In this document: positions 17,847 to 26,963 of the stretch, in pieces
Layout: each line of letters opens with the position of its first letter
How positions within the stretch are numbered: the first letter of the stretch is position 1
Assembly: GCA_963802795.1 (NCBI GenBank)
Contig: CAWDJV010000006.1
Location: 100,914 to 164,913, forward strand
Reading direction: 5' to 3'
Source: JAIBJN01 sp963802795
GTDB taxonomy: Bacteria > Actinomycetota > Thermoleophilia > Gaiellales > Gaiellaceae
DNA length: 64,000 nucleotides
Made by a program: the position numbers and the translations under genes
The notes under the pieces: model-generated
The model's database searches: none
What the model was told of the DNA's origin: nothing
What the model saw: only the letters and a program-made list of their open reading frames with translations

Positions 17847-18014
17847 ATGTACGGAAACACAGCTGCCGGCGCCGCCGGCGCCGTAACCGCCGGTTCGACT
17901 GCAGGCCTGCTGCCGAACACGGGTCTCCAGCTGATCTGGCTCGTGCTTATGGCGGTCATGTTCATCGCTGTCGGCATTTCCGCCCGACGGCTCGTTCGCC
18001 GCAACGCCGCCTAG
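17847..18014 (+). CDS. Minimal 55-aa LPxTG sorting-signal protein
   Basis: The product is little more than a sorting signal. An Ala/Gly/Thr-rich N-terminus (residues 1-20) is followed by LPNTG at residues 22-26, a hydrophobic helix (about 27-46, LQLIWLVLMAVMFIAVG) and an arginine-rich tail ending RRLVRRNAA. There is no separate signal peptide, so the single helix would have to insert with its N-terminus outside. A strong GAGGAGG ribosome-binding site lies 6-7 bases before the ATG, 13 bases after the glycosyltransferase stop. The sortase two genes downstream is the obvious partner. It may be an anchored acceptor for the locus's polysaccharide, which is inference. Confidence 0.85.
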   Translation: MYGNTAAGAAGAVTAGSTAGLLPNTGLQLIWLVLMAVMFIAVGISARRLVRRNAA

Positions 18015-18032
18015 TTTCGTAACAGGATGAAG

Positions 18033-18057
18033 GGGGTCGCTCAGCCGCGGCGACCCC
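18033..18057 (+). terminator. Hairpin between the LPNTG gene and the deacetylase gene
   Basis: GGGGTCGC (18033-18040) pairs with GCGACCCC (18050-18057) across a 9-base loop, and the flanking AA/TT extends it. It is followed only by TTGCATC, so there is no real T-run. It may partially terminate transcription or stabilise the upstream mRNA. Confidence 0.45.
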
Positions 18058-18082
18058 TTGCATCAAACCGAAAGGAACGCTC

Positions 18083-18784
18083 ATGGTTCGTCGTCTTCTT
18101 CTCACAGCGGCTGTCCTGGTCGGGGTCTCGGCGTTGGCCGGAGGAATCACGCCGGACGCCGAGGCAACTGCCCCGGCTTGCCGTGGCTATGTCGCGCTGA
18201 CGTTCGACGACGGCCCATTCCCGACCACCGACCTGCTTCTCGAGCGTCTTCAAGACCTCAAAGTCCGGGCCACGTTTTTCAACCTCGGCAAGGCCGAGCT
18301 CCGATATCCCGGTGCCGTTCGCCGAGAGGCCAAGGCCGGAATGTGGTTCGGGAATCATTCCTACGACCATCCGTTCCTGACGCAGCTCGCCCCCGAGGAG
18401 CTCACGTACCAGCTGCGCGAGACGCGCCTCATCCATCGCGCGATCACGACCAGCTCACACGGCTTCTTTCGACCGCCGTACGGCGAAACCAACGATGGAG
18501 TTCGGGCCGAGGCCGCGCGTAACGGGATGGTCGAGGCGCTCTGGACCGTGGACACGAAGGACTACGAGTCCACGGCCGATCAAATCGTCGCTCGTGCCCT
18601 GACAGTCGAGGCCGGCGGCGTCATCGTCATGCACGACGGCAAGGCGCAGACTCGCGCTGCCCTGCCGCGCATCGTCGCCGGTCTTCGCCGGCGCCACCTG
18701 TGCGCCGGGAAGCTGGCGCGCTCGTCCACCCCGCAGCAGGTGTGGCCGGGGCTGGACACGTACGTGAAGGCCGTCAGGCCGTGA
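18083..18784 (+). CDS. Secreted polysaccharide deacetylase (NodB/CE4)
   Basis: This 233-aa CE4 esterase removes N-acetyl groups from extracellular polysaccharide. A Sec signal peptide (two arginines, hydrophobic 5-20, likely cut after DAEA, residue 28) precedes the NodB domain. Visible motifs are TFDDGP with D42/D43, the zinc-binding H92-x3-H96 in NHSYDHP, FFRPPYGE, LWTVDTKDY and IVMHDGK. An AAAGGA site precedes the ATG. Its stop overlaps the sortase GTG as GTGA. The probable substrate is the polymer made by the upstream glycosyltransferase, but peptidoglycan is possible. Confidence 0.92.
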   Translation: MVRRLLLTAAVLVGVSALAGGITPDAEATAPACRGYVALTFDDGPFPTTDLLLERLQDLKVRATFFNLGKAELRYPGAVRREAKAGMWFGNHSYDHPFLTQLAPEELTYQLRETRLIHRAITTSSHGFFRPPYGETNDGVRAEAARNGMVEALWTVDTKDYESTADQIVARALTVEAGGVIVMHDGKAQTRAALPRIVAGLRRRHLCAGKLARSSTPQQVWPGLDTYVKAVRP

Positions 18785-19365
18785 AGAAGCTCGCTCTCCT
18801 GAGCTATGCGGCGCTCGGCACAGGCGCGGTCCTGCTGGCCTGGGCAGCGCTGACGGTGCTCTGGAAGGAGCCGATCACCTCGTACCAGGCACAGCGCGCG
18901 CAGGTGAAGCTGGAGCACGAGCTGGAGCGTCGCGCCACCGCCCGACCGGTCACGGCCTCCGTCGACTACGAGGCGCAGAAGGGTCACGCCGCCGGACGCA
19001 TCCGCATCCCCTCCATCGACGTGGACACCGTCTTCGTCGAGGGAACCGACGAGGCGGAGCTCGAGAAGGGGCCGGGTCACTACCCGATGACTCATTGGCC
19101 GGGCCAGGGCAAGGTCATCGCCATCGCGGGTCATCGCACCACCTACGGAGCGTGGTTTCGGCACATAGACGAGCTCGACCGAGGCGACCGCATCGTCCTG
19201 ACGATGCCCTACGGGCGCCACGCCTTCCGCGTGACGCGCACCGAGATCGTCGACGACGCCGACTGGTCGATCCTCCGCGGTCAGGGTGAGTTCCTGGTGC
19301 TGTCGGCCTGCCATCCGCTCTACTCCGCCTCCCAGCGCTTCGTCGTCACCGCGCTGCCGGCCTGA
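18781..19365 (+). CDS. Sortase (class E-like transpeptidase)
   Basis: This 194-aa membrane-anchored transpeptidase cleaves sorting signals and links proteins to the cell surface. One N-terminal helix (about residues 5-28) is followed by the sortase barrel. The catalytic triad is H118 in AGHRTTYGAWF, C177 in LSACHP and R186 in SASQRFVV. The GTG start overlaps the deacetylase stop, indicating translational coupling. Class E enzymes of Actinobacteria often prefer LAxTG, whereas the only linked substrate here carries LPNTG. Class assignment is by eye. Confidence 0.92.
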   Translation: MKKLALLSYAALGTGAVLLAWAALTVLWKEPITSYQAQRAQVKLEHELERRATARPVTASVDYEAQKGHAAGRIRIPSIDVDTVFVEGTDEAELEKGPGHYPMTHWPGQGKVIAIAGHRTTYGAWFRHIDELDRGDRIVLTMPYGRHAFRVTRTEIVDDADWSILRGQGEFLVLSACHPLYSASQRFVVTALPA

Positions 19366-19409
19366 TCACCGCCGATCGACGGGCGGGGCGATCGCCCGGC
19401 GCGCCGGCG

Positions 19410-20003
19410 TCAGGCGCCGCGACGGCCGGCGACGTCCTCGAGGCGCGTGCGCAGCTCCTCGACGTCGCCGCCGAGCTCGTCCAGCTCGGGGAGCTCGGAG
19501 CGGTCCGAGAGCCCGAAGACGCGCTCGAAGAGCGGGGTCGTCTCGTAGCGAACCGCGCCGCCGTCCCGATCGCGGCCGGCTTCTGCGATCAGGCCGCGCT
19601 CGACGAGGCCGGCCACCGCGGAGTCGGCCGCAACGCCGCGGATCCTGGCGATCCCGGGGCGGCTCACGGGCCCGAGATAGGCGACGACGGCGAGCGTCTC
19701 GAGAGCGGCCTGGGAGAGCCCGCGCTGGACGGGCCGCTCGACGAGCCGGGCGCACGCATCGGCGGCCTCGCGCGCGGCGCGGAAGGCGTAGCCGCCGGCG
19801 ACGTGCTCGAGCACGATCCCGCTCCGCCCCTCCCGGAAGCGGCTCGCGATCAGCCCCAGAGCGGTCTCCACGCGCTCCTCGCTCTCCTCGGTGACCGCGG
19901 CCAGCTCCTCCACGGCCAGCGGCTTGGAGGCGATGACGAGAAGCGCCTCGAGTGTCCGCGCGAGGCGGTCGACGGGGTTCTCTACGAGGCGGAGGCGTTC
20001 CAT
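19410..20003 (-). CDS. scpB: Segregation and condensation protein B
   Basis: ScpB is the winged-helix subunit of the SMC-ScpAB chromosome condensin. The 197-aa protein has tandem winged HTH domains: NPVDRLARTLEALLVIASKP at the start, GGYAFRAA, then LSQAALETLAVVAYLGPVSR and IRGVAADSAVAGLVERGLI. The ATG at 20003 lies inside scpA (22-base overlap), giving the standard scpA-scpB coupling. The reading frame is open upstream but only antisense-like sequence lies there. Confidence 0.96.
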   Translation of the reverse strand: MERLRLVENPVDRLARTLEALLVIASKPLAVEELAAVTEESEERVETALGLIASRFREGRSGIVLEHVAGGYAFRAAREAADACARLVERPVQRGLSQAALETLAVVAYLGPVSRPGIARIRGVAADSAVAGLVERGLIAEAGRDRDGGAVRYETTPLFERVFGLSDRSELPELDELGGDVEELRTRLEDVAGRRGA

Positions 20004-20710
20004 ACCGTGATGGGCTCGAAGGGGCCGGCCTGCCCGATCCGCGCCTCGCCGCGCTTGCGCAGCTCGAGAATCGCGAGGAAGGCGACGATCTGCTCGACGC
20101 GGGCGAGGCGGTCGACCTCGTGGTCGAAGGCGAAGCGGCCGCGCGAGGAGAGCAGGGCCCGGAAGCGGTCGAGGAAGCGGGAAACGGGCGGGTAGGCGAG
20201 CGCGAGATGCCCGAGCGACGGCTCCGCGGGCACGACCGCGAGGGCCCGCAGCGCTGTCGCGAGCTGAGCGGGCTCCTGCGCGGCGAGCGGCCGTGCGGGC
20301 GCCGGGGCGAGCGGCGCGGCGCCGAGCCGGAAGAAGCGGTCGGACTCCGCCGCGAGCCGCTCCTCGAGCCAGGCTGCGGCCGCCCGGAAGCGCCGGTAGG
20401 CGGCGAGCCGCTCCGCAAGCTCCTCGGCGGCCTCCTCCGGGTCGAGCCCCTCGAGGTCGAAGTCCTCGTCGGGGAAGATGCCGCGCGCCTTCAGCTCCAG
20501 GAGCGCCGCCACGAGGACGAGGAACTCGCCGCACGCCTCCAGGTCGAGCTCGTCGCGCTCGGCGAGCCGTTCCACGAAAGCGAGGACGATCTCGGCGACG
20601 TCGACGTCCACGAGCTCGAGCTCCTCGCGGAGGACGAGCGTCAGCAGCAGGTCGAACGGGCCCTCGAACGCGTCGAGGTCGAGAGGAAGCTCGCGCACGG
20701 CGACCGCCAT
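19982..20710 (-). CDS. scpA: Segregation and condensation protein A
   Basis: ScpA is the kleisin that bridges SMC heads. The 242-aa protein begins PLDLDAFEGPFDLLLTLVLR, the family N-terminal signature, continues through FLVLVAALLELKAR, and ends in the winged-helix segment VEQIVAFLAILELRKRGEA. It overlaps scpB by 22 bases and follows lgt by 19 bases, forming an lgt-scpA-scpB run on the minus strand. Confidence 0.96.
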   Translation of the reverse strand: MAVAVRELPLDLDAFEGPFDLLLTLVLREELELVDVDVAEIVLAFVERLAERDELDLEACGEFLVLVAALLELKARGIFPDEDFDLEGLDPEEAAEELAERLAAYRRFRAAAAWLEERLAAESDRFFRLGAAPLAPAPARPLAAQEPAQLATALRALAVVPAEPSLGHLALAYPPVSRFLDRFRALLSSRGRFAFDHEVDRLARVEQIVAFLAILELRKRGEARIGQAGPFEPITVWNASAS

Positions 20711-20729
20711 CGCCGCGATGCTATTCGCG

Positions 20730-21638
20730 CTATCGGACGCGGCCCTTGGGAACGGCCATCTTCGGTCCCTTCGGCGGCGGCGGGGGAGCCGCCGGCCGGT
20801 CTCGCTTGCGCTCCTTGCGACGCTGCGACCACACGAGGCCGATGAGGGCGAGCACGAAGAAGCCGATCGAGACCCAGGCGTTCAGGCGCAGCCCGAGGTA
20901 CTCGTGGGTCTCGTCGATGCGGAGCAGCTCCATGCCGAAGCGCCCGACCGTGTACCAGAGGACGTAGACGCAGAAGAGCCCGGGCGGCCGCAGCCGGAAC
21001 CAGCGGTCGACGAGGAGCAGGACGAACACGCCCAGGAGGCACCAGAGCGACTCGTAGAGGAACGTCGGGTGGAACGTCTGCTCGAGGCCCGGCGCGACCT
21101 GGTATTGCTGCGGCTGGTTCTCGAAGGCGATCTCGAGCCCCCACGGCAGGTCGGTCGGCTTGCCGAAGAGCTCCTGGTTGAAGTAGTTGCCCCAGCGGCC
21201 GATCGCCTGGGCGAGGAGGATCCCGGGCGCGGCGGCGTCCATGAACGCGAAGATGCTCTCGCCGGCACGGTGGACGACGAACGCCCCGACGAGCACGCCG
21301 CCGGCGATCCCTCCCCAGATGCCGAGGCCTCCTTCCCAGACGGCGAACGGCTCCCACCACTCGCCGTCGACCGTGCTCCAGCTCGTGACGACGTGGTAGA
21401 GCCGCGCGCCGACGATGCCGCCGAGCACTCCCCACATCGCGACCCTGAAGACGAGGTCGCCGCGCGGGTCGCTCCAGAAGGCCCAGCGGCCGGTCCAGCG
21501 CCGTCCGGTCAGCCAGGTTGCGGCGATGATCCCGAGCAGGAGCATGAGCCCGTAGGCGTGCACCTGGACGGGCCCGAGATCCAGCTCACCGCTCGAAGGG
21601 CTCGGAATCGAGCCGAGGAGTATCCCTAGCCGGGTCAC
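20730..21638 (-). CDS. lgt: Prolipoprotein diacylglyceryl transferase
   Basis: Lgt attaches diacylglycerol to the lipobox cysteine of lipoproteins in the plasma membrane. The 302-aa polytopic protein contains VHAYGLMLLLGI, a GGIVGARLYHVV region, GGLGIWGGIAGG and the signature GRWGNYFNQELFG near residue 150. HPTFLYES and a basic, proline-rich C-terminal tail follow. The long tail (RKERKRDRPAAPPPPP) is typical of actinobacterial versions. One client would be the lipoprotein at 3066-4559. Confidence 0.97.
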   Translation of the reverse strand: MTRLGILLGSIPSPSSGELDLGPVQVHAYGLMLLLGIIAATWLTGRRWTGRWAFWSDPRGDLVFRVAMWGVLGGIVGARLYHVVTSWSTVDGEWWEPFAVWEGGLGIWGGIAGGVLVGAFVVHRAGESIFAFMDAAAPGILLAQAIGRWGNYFNQELFGKPTDLPWGLEIAFENQPQQYQVAPGLEQTFHPTFLYESLWCLLGVFVLLLVDRWFRLRPPGLFCVYVLWYTVGRFGMELLRIDETHEYLGLRLNAWVSIGFFVLALIGLVWSQRRKERKRDRPAAPPPPPKGPKMAVPKGRVR

Positions 21639-21669
21639 GGGCGAGAGATTAGCCGCTCGGGCGGGCGGA

Positions 21670-22152
21670 TCAGGGGTAGTCGCGCGTCCGCTTCGTGAGC
21701 CCGCGCCCGGGCGTCCAGCGCGTCAGGGTCACGCGGCCGCCCTCGAGGTCCCAGCTCGCGAAGACGGCCTCGTCGACGGAGAGGGAGAAGACGCGGGCGT
21801 CGCCGGCCGGGCGGTCGACCCACCACGCGCCCTCCGGCGCCGAGCGCAGCTCCGGGTCGTCGACCGGGACGGCGCGGCCGTAGAGCTTCAGCTCGCCGAC
21901 GCCTTCATCGGCCGAAGGGACGGCGCTGTGCACGACGCAGCGGGGATCGCGGGCCAGGTCGCGGGCCTTGCCGGACCAGGTCATCACGCCGAAGAGCAGG
22001 TGGCCTGCTGCGAGGAACGGCTCCACCGGGCTGATGCGGGGCGCGCCGCTCCTACGAAGCGTGCCGAGGAGAGCCACCCCCGCAGCCTCGAAGCGCTCGG
22101 CACCGAGCCGCGCCAGCTCGGGCGCCTCCGCTTCGAGGTAACGCCAGGTCAT
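21670..22152 (-). CDS. Pyridoxamine 5'-phosphate oxidase-family (FMN-binding split barrel) protein
   Basis: This 160-aa protein has the split-barrel pattern AALLGTLRRSGAPRISPVEP-like at residues 27-46, HLLFGVMTWSGKARDLARDP and a VHSAV strand, then a variable C-terminal half. Members bind FMN or F420 and act as oxidoreductases or remain uncharacterised. No substrate can be inferred. It precedes lgt on the same strand by 31 bases. Confidence 0.75.
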   Translation of the reverse strand: MTWRYLEAEAPELARLGAERFEAAGVALLGTLRRSGAPRISPVEPFLAAGHLLFGVMTWSGKARDLARDPRCVVHSAVPSADEGVGELKLYGRAVPVDDPELRSAPEGAWWVDRPAGDARVFSLSVDEAVFASWDLEGGRVTLTRWTPGRGLTKRTRDYP

Positions 22153-22189
22153 CGCCCGCCCGCAGTGTTGCAGGCGGCGCCGAGGTGAG

Positions 22190-22393
22190 CTAGACGAGGA
22201 TCTGGAGCGCGACGTCCGCGGGGCAGCCCTGCCGCAGGAGGCCGATGGCCTTGTGGAGGTCGACGTAGAGCAGGCTTGCGAGCTGCCCCGCGTGCGACCG
22301 CGGATAGCCGGCCCGCTCCAGCTCCTCCAGCCGCCAGCTCCGGACGAGCTCCGCTTCGGCGTCGAGTTCGACTTTGAGTTCTGCCCCAGCCAT
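22190..22393 (-). CDS. Small conserved-looking hypothetical protein (67 aa)
   Basis: I do not recognise a family. The 67-aa product is soluble and largely helical: an acidic first third (ELKVELDAEAELVRSWRLEE), then YPRSHAGQLASLLYVDLHKA, then a LLRQGCPADVALQILV end. An AAGGA site lies about 9 bases before the ATG. It follows the same strand as the split-barrel gene with a 37-base gap. The regular codon use and ribosome-binding site support a real gene. Confidence 0.6.
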   Translation of the reverse strand: MAGAELKVELDAEAELVRSWRLEELERAGYPRSHAGQLASLLYVDLHKAIGLLRQGCPADVALQILV

Positions 22394-22746
22394 CGTGCGT
22401 GTCCTTCCGCTTGGTCTCTCTTGTTTCGGTACAGACGAAGCGGAGGTTGTCCCCCGACCGGGTGATGTGCGTCGTTAACGCGCCCTTAATACGAAGTCGC
22501 GTGCGGGACAGGGAAGAAAGGCGGCCCTCGCCCCGTCTTGGAGGTATGCGAGATCGCCGCAACGATTTCCTCGACTTGCACCCGGCTGCGGTCGTCGGCG
22601 CCTTCTTCGCCGAGCGCACCCAGGCCGGCCCGGCCGCGCGTGACGCCGAGCCCGAGCGCGCCGACGACGCGTCCCGGCGCCGTCAAGCGCCTCGTGACGG
22701 TGCTTCTGCGCCGCGAGCAGCCGGTCTCCCCGGCCCGCCGAACCGC
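22394..22746. other. Gap between the 67-aa gene and dnaE: no convincing gene
   Basis: The left third holds relatively AT-richer sequence (GTTAACGCGCCCTTAATACG around 22474-22493), a plausible promoter for the minus-strand small gene. On the plus strand an ORF beginning near 22547 (MRDRRNDFLDLHPAA) runs until it becomes an antisense shadow of dnaE, and another frame closes at 22750. Neither has a recognisable domain. A small frameshifted gene here cannot be excluded. Confidence 0.35.
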
Positions 22747-25700
22747 CTAGCGGATCGCAGCCTCGCCGAGGAGCGCCTTCACCTCGGCGTAGAAGTCGGC
22801 CTCCGGCCGCACCCGGAACTGCGGGCCGAGCGCGTACAGCTGCGGGCCGACGGACGTCTCGAGCTCGAGCAAGACCTCGGACTCACCCGGGAAGCTCTGC
22901 ACGACCTCGGCGAGCTCGCGGATCGTCCCGGCCGGCGCCCTGCGCGCGTCGAGGCGTAGGCGCACCTCGCCGCGATCGGGCGTCGCCTCGAAGGGAGCGA
23001 TCTCGAGGGCGATCAGCTTCGTCTCGCCCTCCTTGTGGTCGACCCGCCCCTTGACGACGAGCACGCGGTCGGCCTCGAGCAGCTCGCGCGCCGCCGTGTA
23101 GACCGAGTTGAAGACGACGGTCTCGAGCGAGCCGGAGAGGTCGTCGAGGCGGAGGAAGACCATCGGGTCGCCCCTCTTCGTCGTCAGCTGCTTGAGCGCC
23201 GCGACGATGCCGCCGACGGTCACGACCTCGCCGTCGCGGCGCCGCTCGACCTCGGCAATGCGGCAGTTGGTCTTCCGGCGGAGCTGGTCCTTGACCGAGT
23301 CGAGCGGATGCTCCGAGACGTAGAGGCCCAGGCTCTCCTTCTCCAGGGCCAGCAGCTCCCCCTTCTCGAACTCGTGCGTCTGGATCGGCCGGTGATGCCG
23401 GTGCGCCCCGCCCCCTCCCTCGGCCTCGCCCGCCGGCTCGAGGGAGTCGAAGATCGAGCTCTGGCCGGCGAGGCGGTCGGCGTGCAGGCGACCGCCCGAG
23501 ACGAGCGCGTCCTCCAGCACCTCGAGCATGCCCCTCCGCGTCGCGCCGGTGGAGTCGAGGGCTCCGGACTTGACGAGGCTCTCGAGCGCGCGCTTGTTGA
23601 CGAGCTGCGTGTCGACGCGCTCGCAGAAGTCCCAGATCGACGGGAACGGTCCGCCCTCCTCGCGCGCGGCGAGGATAGAGCGGACCGCGCTCTCCCCCAC
23701 ATTCTTTACGGCATTGAGCCCGAAGCGGATCTTGCCCTCGACGACGCGGAAGTCCTCCGCCGAGACGTTCACGTCGGGCGGCTCGACCTCGAGACCCATC
23801 TCGTCGCAGGCGGCGACGTAGAAGGGCACCTTGTCCTTCGTGTTCATGACCGAGGAGATGAGCGCGGCCATGTACTCCGCGGGCCAGTTCGCCTTCAGGT
23901 ACGCGGTGCGGTAGGCGATCAGCGCGTAGCAGGCCGCGTGCGACTTGTTGAAGGAGTAGTCCTGCGCGGACTCGATGTCCTTCCAGAGCTGGTTCGCCAC
24001 CGCCGGCGTGACGCCGTTCCCGGCGCACCCCTCGAGGAACTTCTCCTTGAGGGACGCCATCAGCTTGTGGATCTTCTTGCCGATCGCCTTGCGCAGGTCG
24101 TCGGCCTCGGCGGGCGAGAAGCCGGCGATCTGCTTGGCGATCTCCATCGCCAGCTCCTGGTAGACGATGATCCCGAAGGTGGGCCCGAGGATCGGCTCGA
24201 GCCTCGGATCCGGCAGGGTCACGGTCTCCTGCCCCGCCTTCCGCTTCGCGTACACGGGGATGTACGCCATCGGCCCGGGCCGGTAGAGGGCGACGAGCGC
24301 GATCAGGTCCTCGAACTCGGTCGGCTTCACGAGCCGCAGCGCCTCGCGCATCCCCGACGACTCGAACTGGAAGACGCCGGTGGATTCCCCGCGCGCGAGC
24401 ATCTCGTACGTCTTCGCGTCGTCGAGCGGGAGCCGCACGATGTCGACGCCCGCCCACGAGCTCGACGGCCTTGTCGATCACGTCGAGGTTCCGGAGGCCG
24501 AGGAAGTCCATCTTCAGGAGCCCGAGCGCCTCCACGTCCTCCATCGCGAACTGGGTCACGACCTCCTGGTCGCCGCCCTTCTGCTGGACGGGCAGGTACT
24601 CGGTGAGGGACCTGTCGCCGATCACGACGCCGGCGGCGTGGATCGAGTCCTGGCGGACGAGCCCTTCCAGCGGCTTGGCCAGGTCGACGATCTGGCGGAC
24701 GATCTCGTCGGCGTCGTAGGCCTGCTTGAGCTCCGCGTTCGGCTTCAGGCAGTCGTCCAGGTAGACCTTCGGCCCCTCGGGGATCAGCTTGGCCACCTTG
24801 TCCACCGTCCCGTAGGGGATGTCGAGCACGCGCCCGGCGTCGCGCACCGCGGCCCGCGCCATCATCGTCCCGAAGGTGATGATCTGCGCCACCCGGTCGC
24901 GCCCGTACTTCTCGGCGACGTAGTTGATGACCTGGTCGCGGCCGTACACGGAGAAGTCGATGTCGATGTCGGGCATCGACTTCCGGCCCGGGTTCAGGAA
25001 GCGCTCGAAGAGGAGGTCGTACTTGATCGGGTCGATGTCGGTGATCTCGAGCGCGTAGGCGACGATCGAGCCTGCCGCCGACCCGCGCCCCGGCCCGACG
25101 CCGATCCCGTTCGTCTTGGCGAAGCGGATGAAGTCCCAGACGATCAGGAAGTAGTCGGCGAAGCCCATCTCCCGGATCGTCTTGAGCTCGAAGCGGAGGC
25201 GCTCCTGGAGCTCCGGCGTCGCCCGGCCGTAGCGCTTCTCGAGGCCCTTCTCGCAGAGCTCGACGAGGTAGTCGAAGGCGTCGCGCCCGTCCGGCGTCGG
25301 GAAGCTGGGCAGGCGGATGACGCCGAGCTCGATCGAGACGGAGCAGCGCTCGGCGATCTCGAGCGTGCGGCCCAGCGCCTCCGGATAGCCGGCGAAGTCC
25401 TGCGCCATCTCCTCCGGCGACTTGAAGTAGAACTGGTCGGTGTCGAACTTCCAGTGATTCGGGTTGGCGAGCGTGTCCCCCGACTGGATGCAGAGAAGCG
25501 CCTCGTGCGCGCGCGCGTCCTCGTGGCGGAGGTAGTGGACGTCGCCCGTGGCGACGAGCGGGAGCCCGGTGGCCTGCGCGATCTCCGCGAGGGTCGCGTT
25601 GATCCCCTTCTGCACCTCGAGCCCCGCGTCCTGGATCTCGAGGTAGACGGAGTCGCGCCCGAAGATGTCGCCGAGCCGCGCCACCTCCGCCTCGGCCTCG

Positions 25701-26161
25701 GCCCGATTCCCGTTCTCGAGCGCCTTCGCGACGCGCCCCGAGAGGCAGCCCGTCAGCGCCACGATCCCGTCGGCGTGCGAGCCGAGCAGGTCCCAGTCGA
25801 CGCGCGGCTTGTAGTAGTAGCCCTCCAGGTAGCCCGCCGAGGCGAGCTTGATCAGGTTCGCGTAGCCCGCGTTCGTCTCGGCGAGGAGCGTCAGGTGCGC
25901 GTAGCCCTTCACCTGCGCGCGCCGGTCGTCCGCGACGTAGACCTCGCAGCCGAGGATCGGCTTGACCCCCTGCTTGCCGGCCTCGCGGTAGAGCTCGACC
26001 GCGCCGGCGAGGGAGCCGTGGTCGGTGAGCGCCACCGCCGGCATCTCCAGCTCGGCGGCCCGCGCGGCCAGCTCCGGGATCCGGCAAGCCCCGTCGAGGA
26101 TCGAGTACTCCGAGTGGACGTGGAGGTGGACGAAGGGCGCGCCGGCCATCGGGTGAGCCAT
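22747..26161 (-). CDS. dnaE: DNA polymerase III alpha subunit, one frameshift
   Basis: This is the replicative polymerase, about 1,137 residues once joined. The N-terminal PHP domain (FVHLHVHSEYSILDGA) is followed by the polymerase core: GVGPGRGSAAGS, the catalytic PDIDIDFSV and LKMDFLGLRNLDVID. The tail holds the helix-hairpin-helix and OB-fold domains (for example LSGSLETVVF). The frame breaks at 24453-24455: removing one of three C's, giving GTG-GCG-GGC on the coding strand, joins VELV to GVDIVRLPLDD. One homopolymer insertion in an essential gene points to a sequencing error. The start is at MAHPM or MAGAPF; I give the outer one. Confidence 0.96.
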
Positions 26162-26162
26162 C

Positions 26163-26951
26163 TTAGTCCCGGTTTCGGCTGGACCCCATTCGACCCCGGA
26201 TCAGGCTTTTCAGGACGGCGATGGCTTGAACAGCTATCCAGGCATCGGACGAGACACGTCCTGGTGCCAGGCACTTGGCCGTGGCCGGAAGGGTCACGCG
26301 CCGGCCGGCTGAGTGGCTCGCTCCTCGCGGTAATTCGAGCCGGCGATCCGGTACAGCCAGAACGCCGACGAGCCCGAGCCAGAGGAACCACACAATGCTT
26401 GCCGCCCGGGTCGCGGCGCCGTCCCCGACGATGCTGAAGAGGACGCTCACGGCGATCACGATCGGGACGGCGAGCAGCGTCGGGAGCCACATCGCCCGCC
26501 ACTCGGGGAGGCGCCTGAAGGCGAACGCGAGGTAGCGGCGGCGCGATGAACAAGGCGGCGGCCGAGATCCCCGATTCGATGCCGTGGGCCTCGGACTGCC
26601 AGGACTGTTGTCGCAGCCGGCGTCCATCCCCCGGCAGTCGAGCCGGAGGAATCCTTCGAGGAACCTTCCGACCCCCAGCACGATCAGAGCGAGAACACCG
26701 AGACGGGCGAGCCACCCGGTCCCGAGGGCGCGCCACAGGCCGAGCGCGAACGCGAGGATGAGCAGGCCGTTCAGGTTCGCCGCGACCTGGTTGTAGAGCC
26801 AAGCGCTGGCGGCCGTCTGCGCGCCGATGTCGCTGACGTCGTCGTCGGCCGCACTGAAGGCGTCCGGCTGGGCGAGATCGCCCAGGACGAGGCCGACGAC
26901 GAACGTCACCGGCGCGAGCAGCCCGCAGATCGCGGCGACGCGCAGCGGCAC
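26163..26951 (-). CDS. DUF998-like integral membrane protein, probable compensating frameshifts
   Basis: This roughly 262-aa protein has about six hydrophobic helices (AAICGLLAPVTFVVGLVLG, NLNGLLILAFALGLW, WLPTLLAVPIVIAVSVLF, IVWFLWLGLVGVLAV). The CRGMDAGCDNS loop is characteristic of DUF998-type proteins. Between about 26535 and 26600 the neighbouring frame reads better (QSEAHGIESGISAAALFIAP), so two compensating one-base shifts are likely. The C-terminal 40 residues (KCLAPGRVSS onward) come from the repeat-like sequence at 26258-26283 and are not part of the family. Function unknown. Confidence 0.6.
   Translation of the reverse strand: MPLRVAAICGLLAPVTFVVGLVLGDLAQPDAFSAADDDVSDIGAQTAASAWLYNQVAANLNGLLILAFALGLWRALGTGWLARLGVLALIVLGVGRFLEGFLRLDCRGMDAGCDNSPGSPRPTASNRGSRPPPCSSRRRYLAFAFRRLPEWRAMWLPTLLAVPIVIAVSVLFSIVGDGAATRAASIVWFLWLGLVGVLAVPDRRLELPRGASHSAGRRVTLPATAKCLAPGRVSSDAWIAVQAIAVLKSLIRGRMGSSRNRD
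26258..26283. repeat. Palindromic REP-like sequence at the 3' end of the DUF998-like gene
   Basis: The core CTGGTGCCAGGCACTTGG contains a near-palindrome (GTGCC/GGCAC type), followed by further GC-rich inverted motifs (GGCCGTGGCCGG). It lies between dnaE and the membrane-protein gene and supplies that gene's last codons. I see only this copy in the window, so family status is inferred from resemblance to common intergenic repeats. Confidence 0.35.
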
Positions 26952-26963
26952 CTCGCGAGTGTC

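Noticed and set aside
24380..26437. 685-codon plus-strand open frame
   Set aside because: It is entirely antisense to dnaE and has no recognisable domain.
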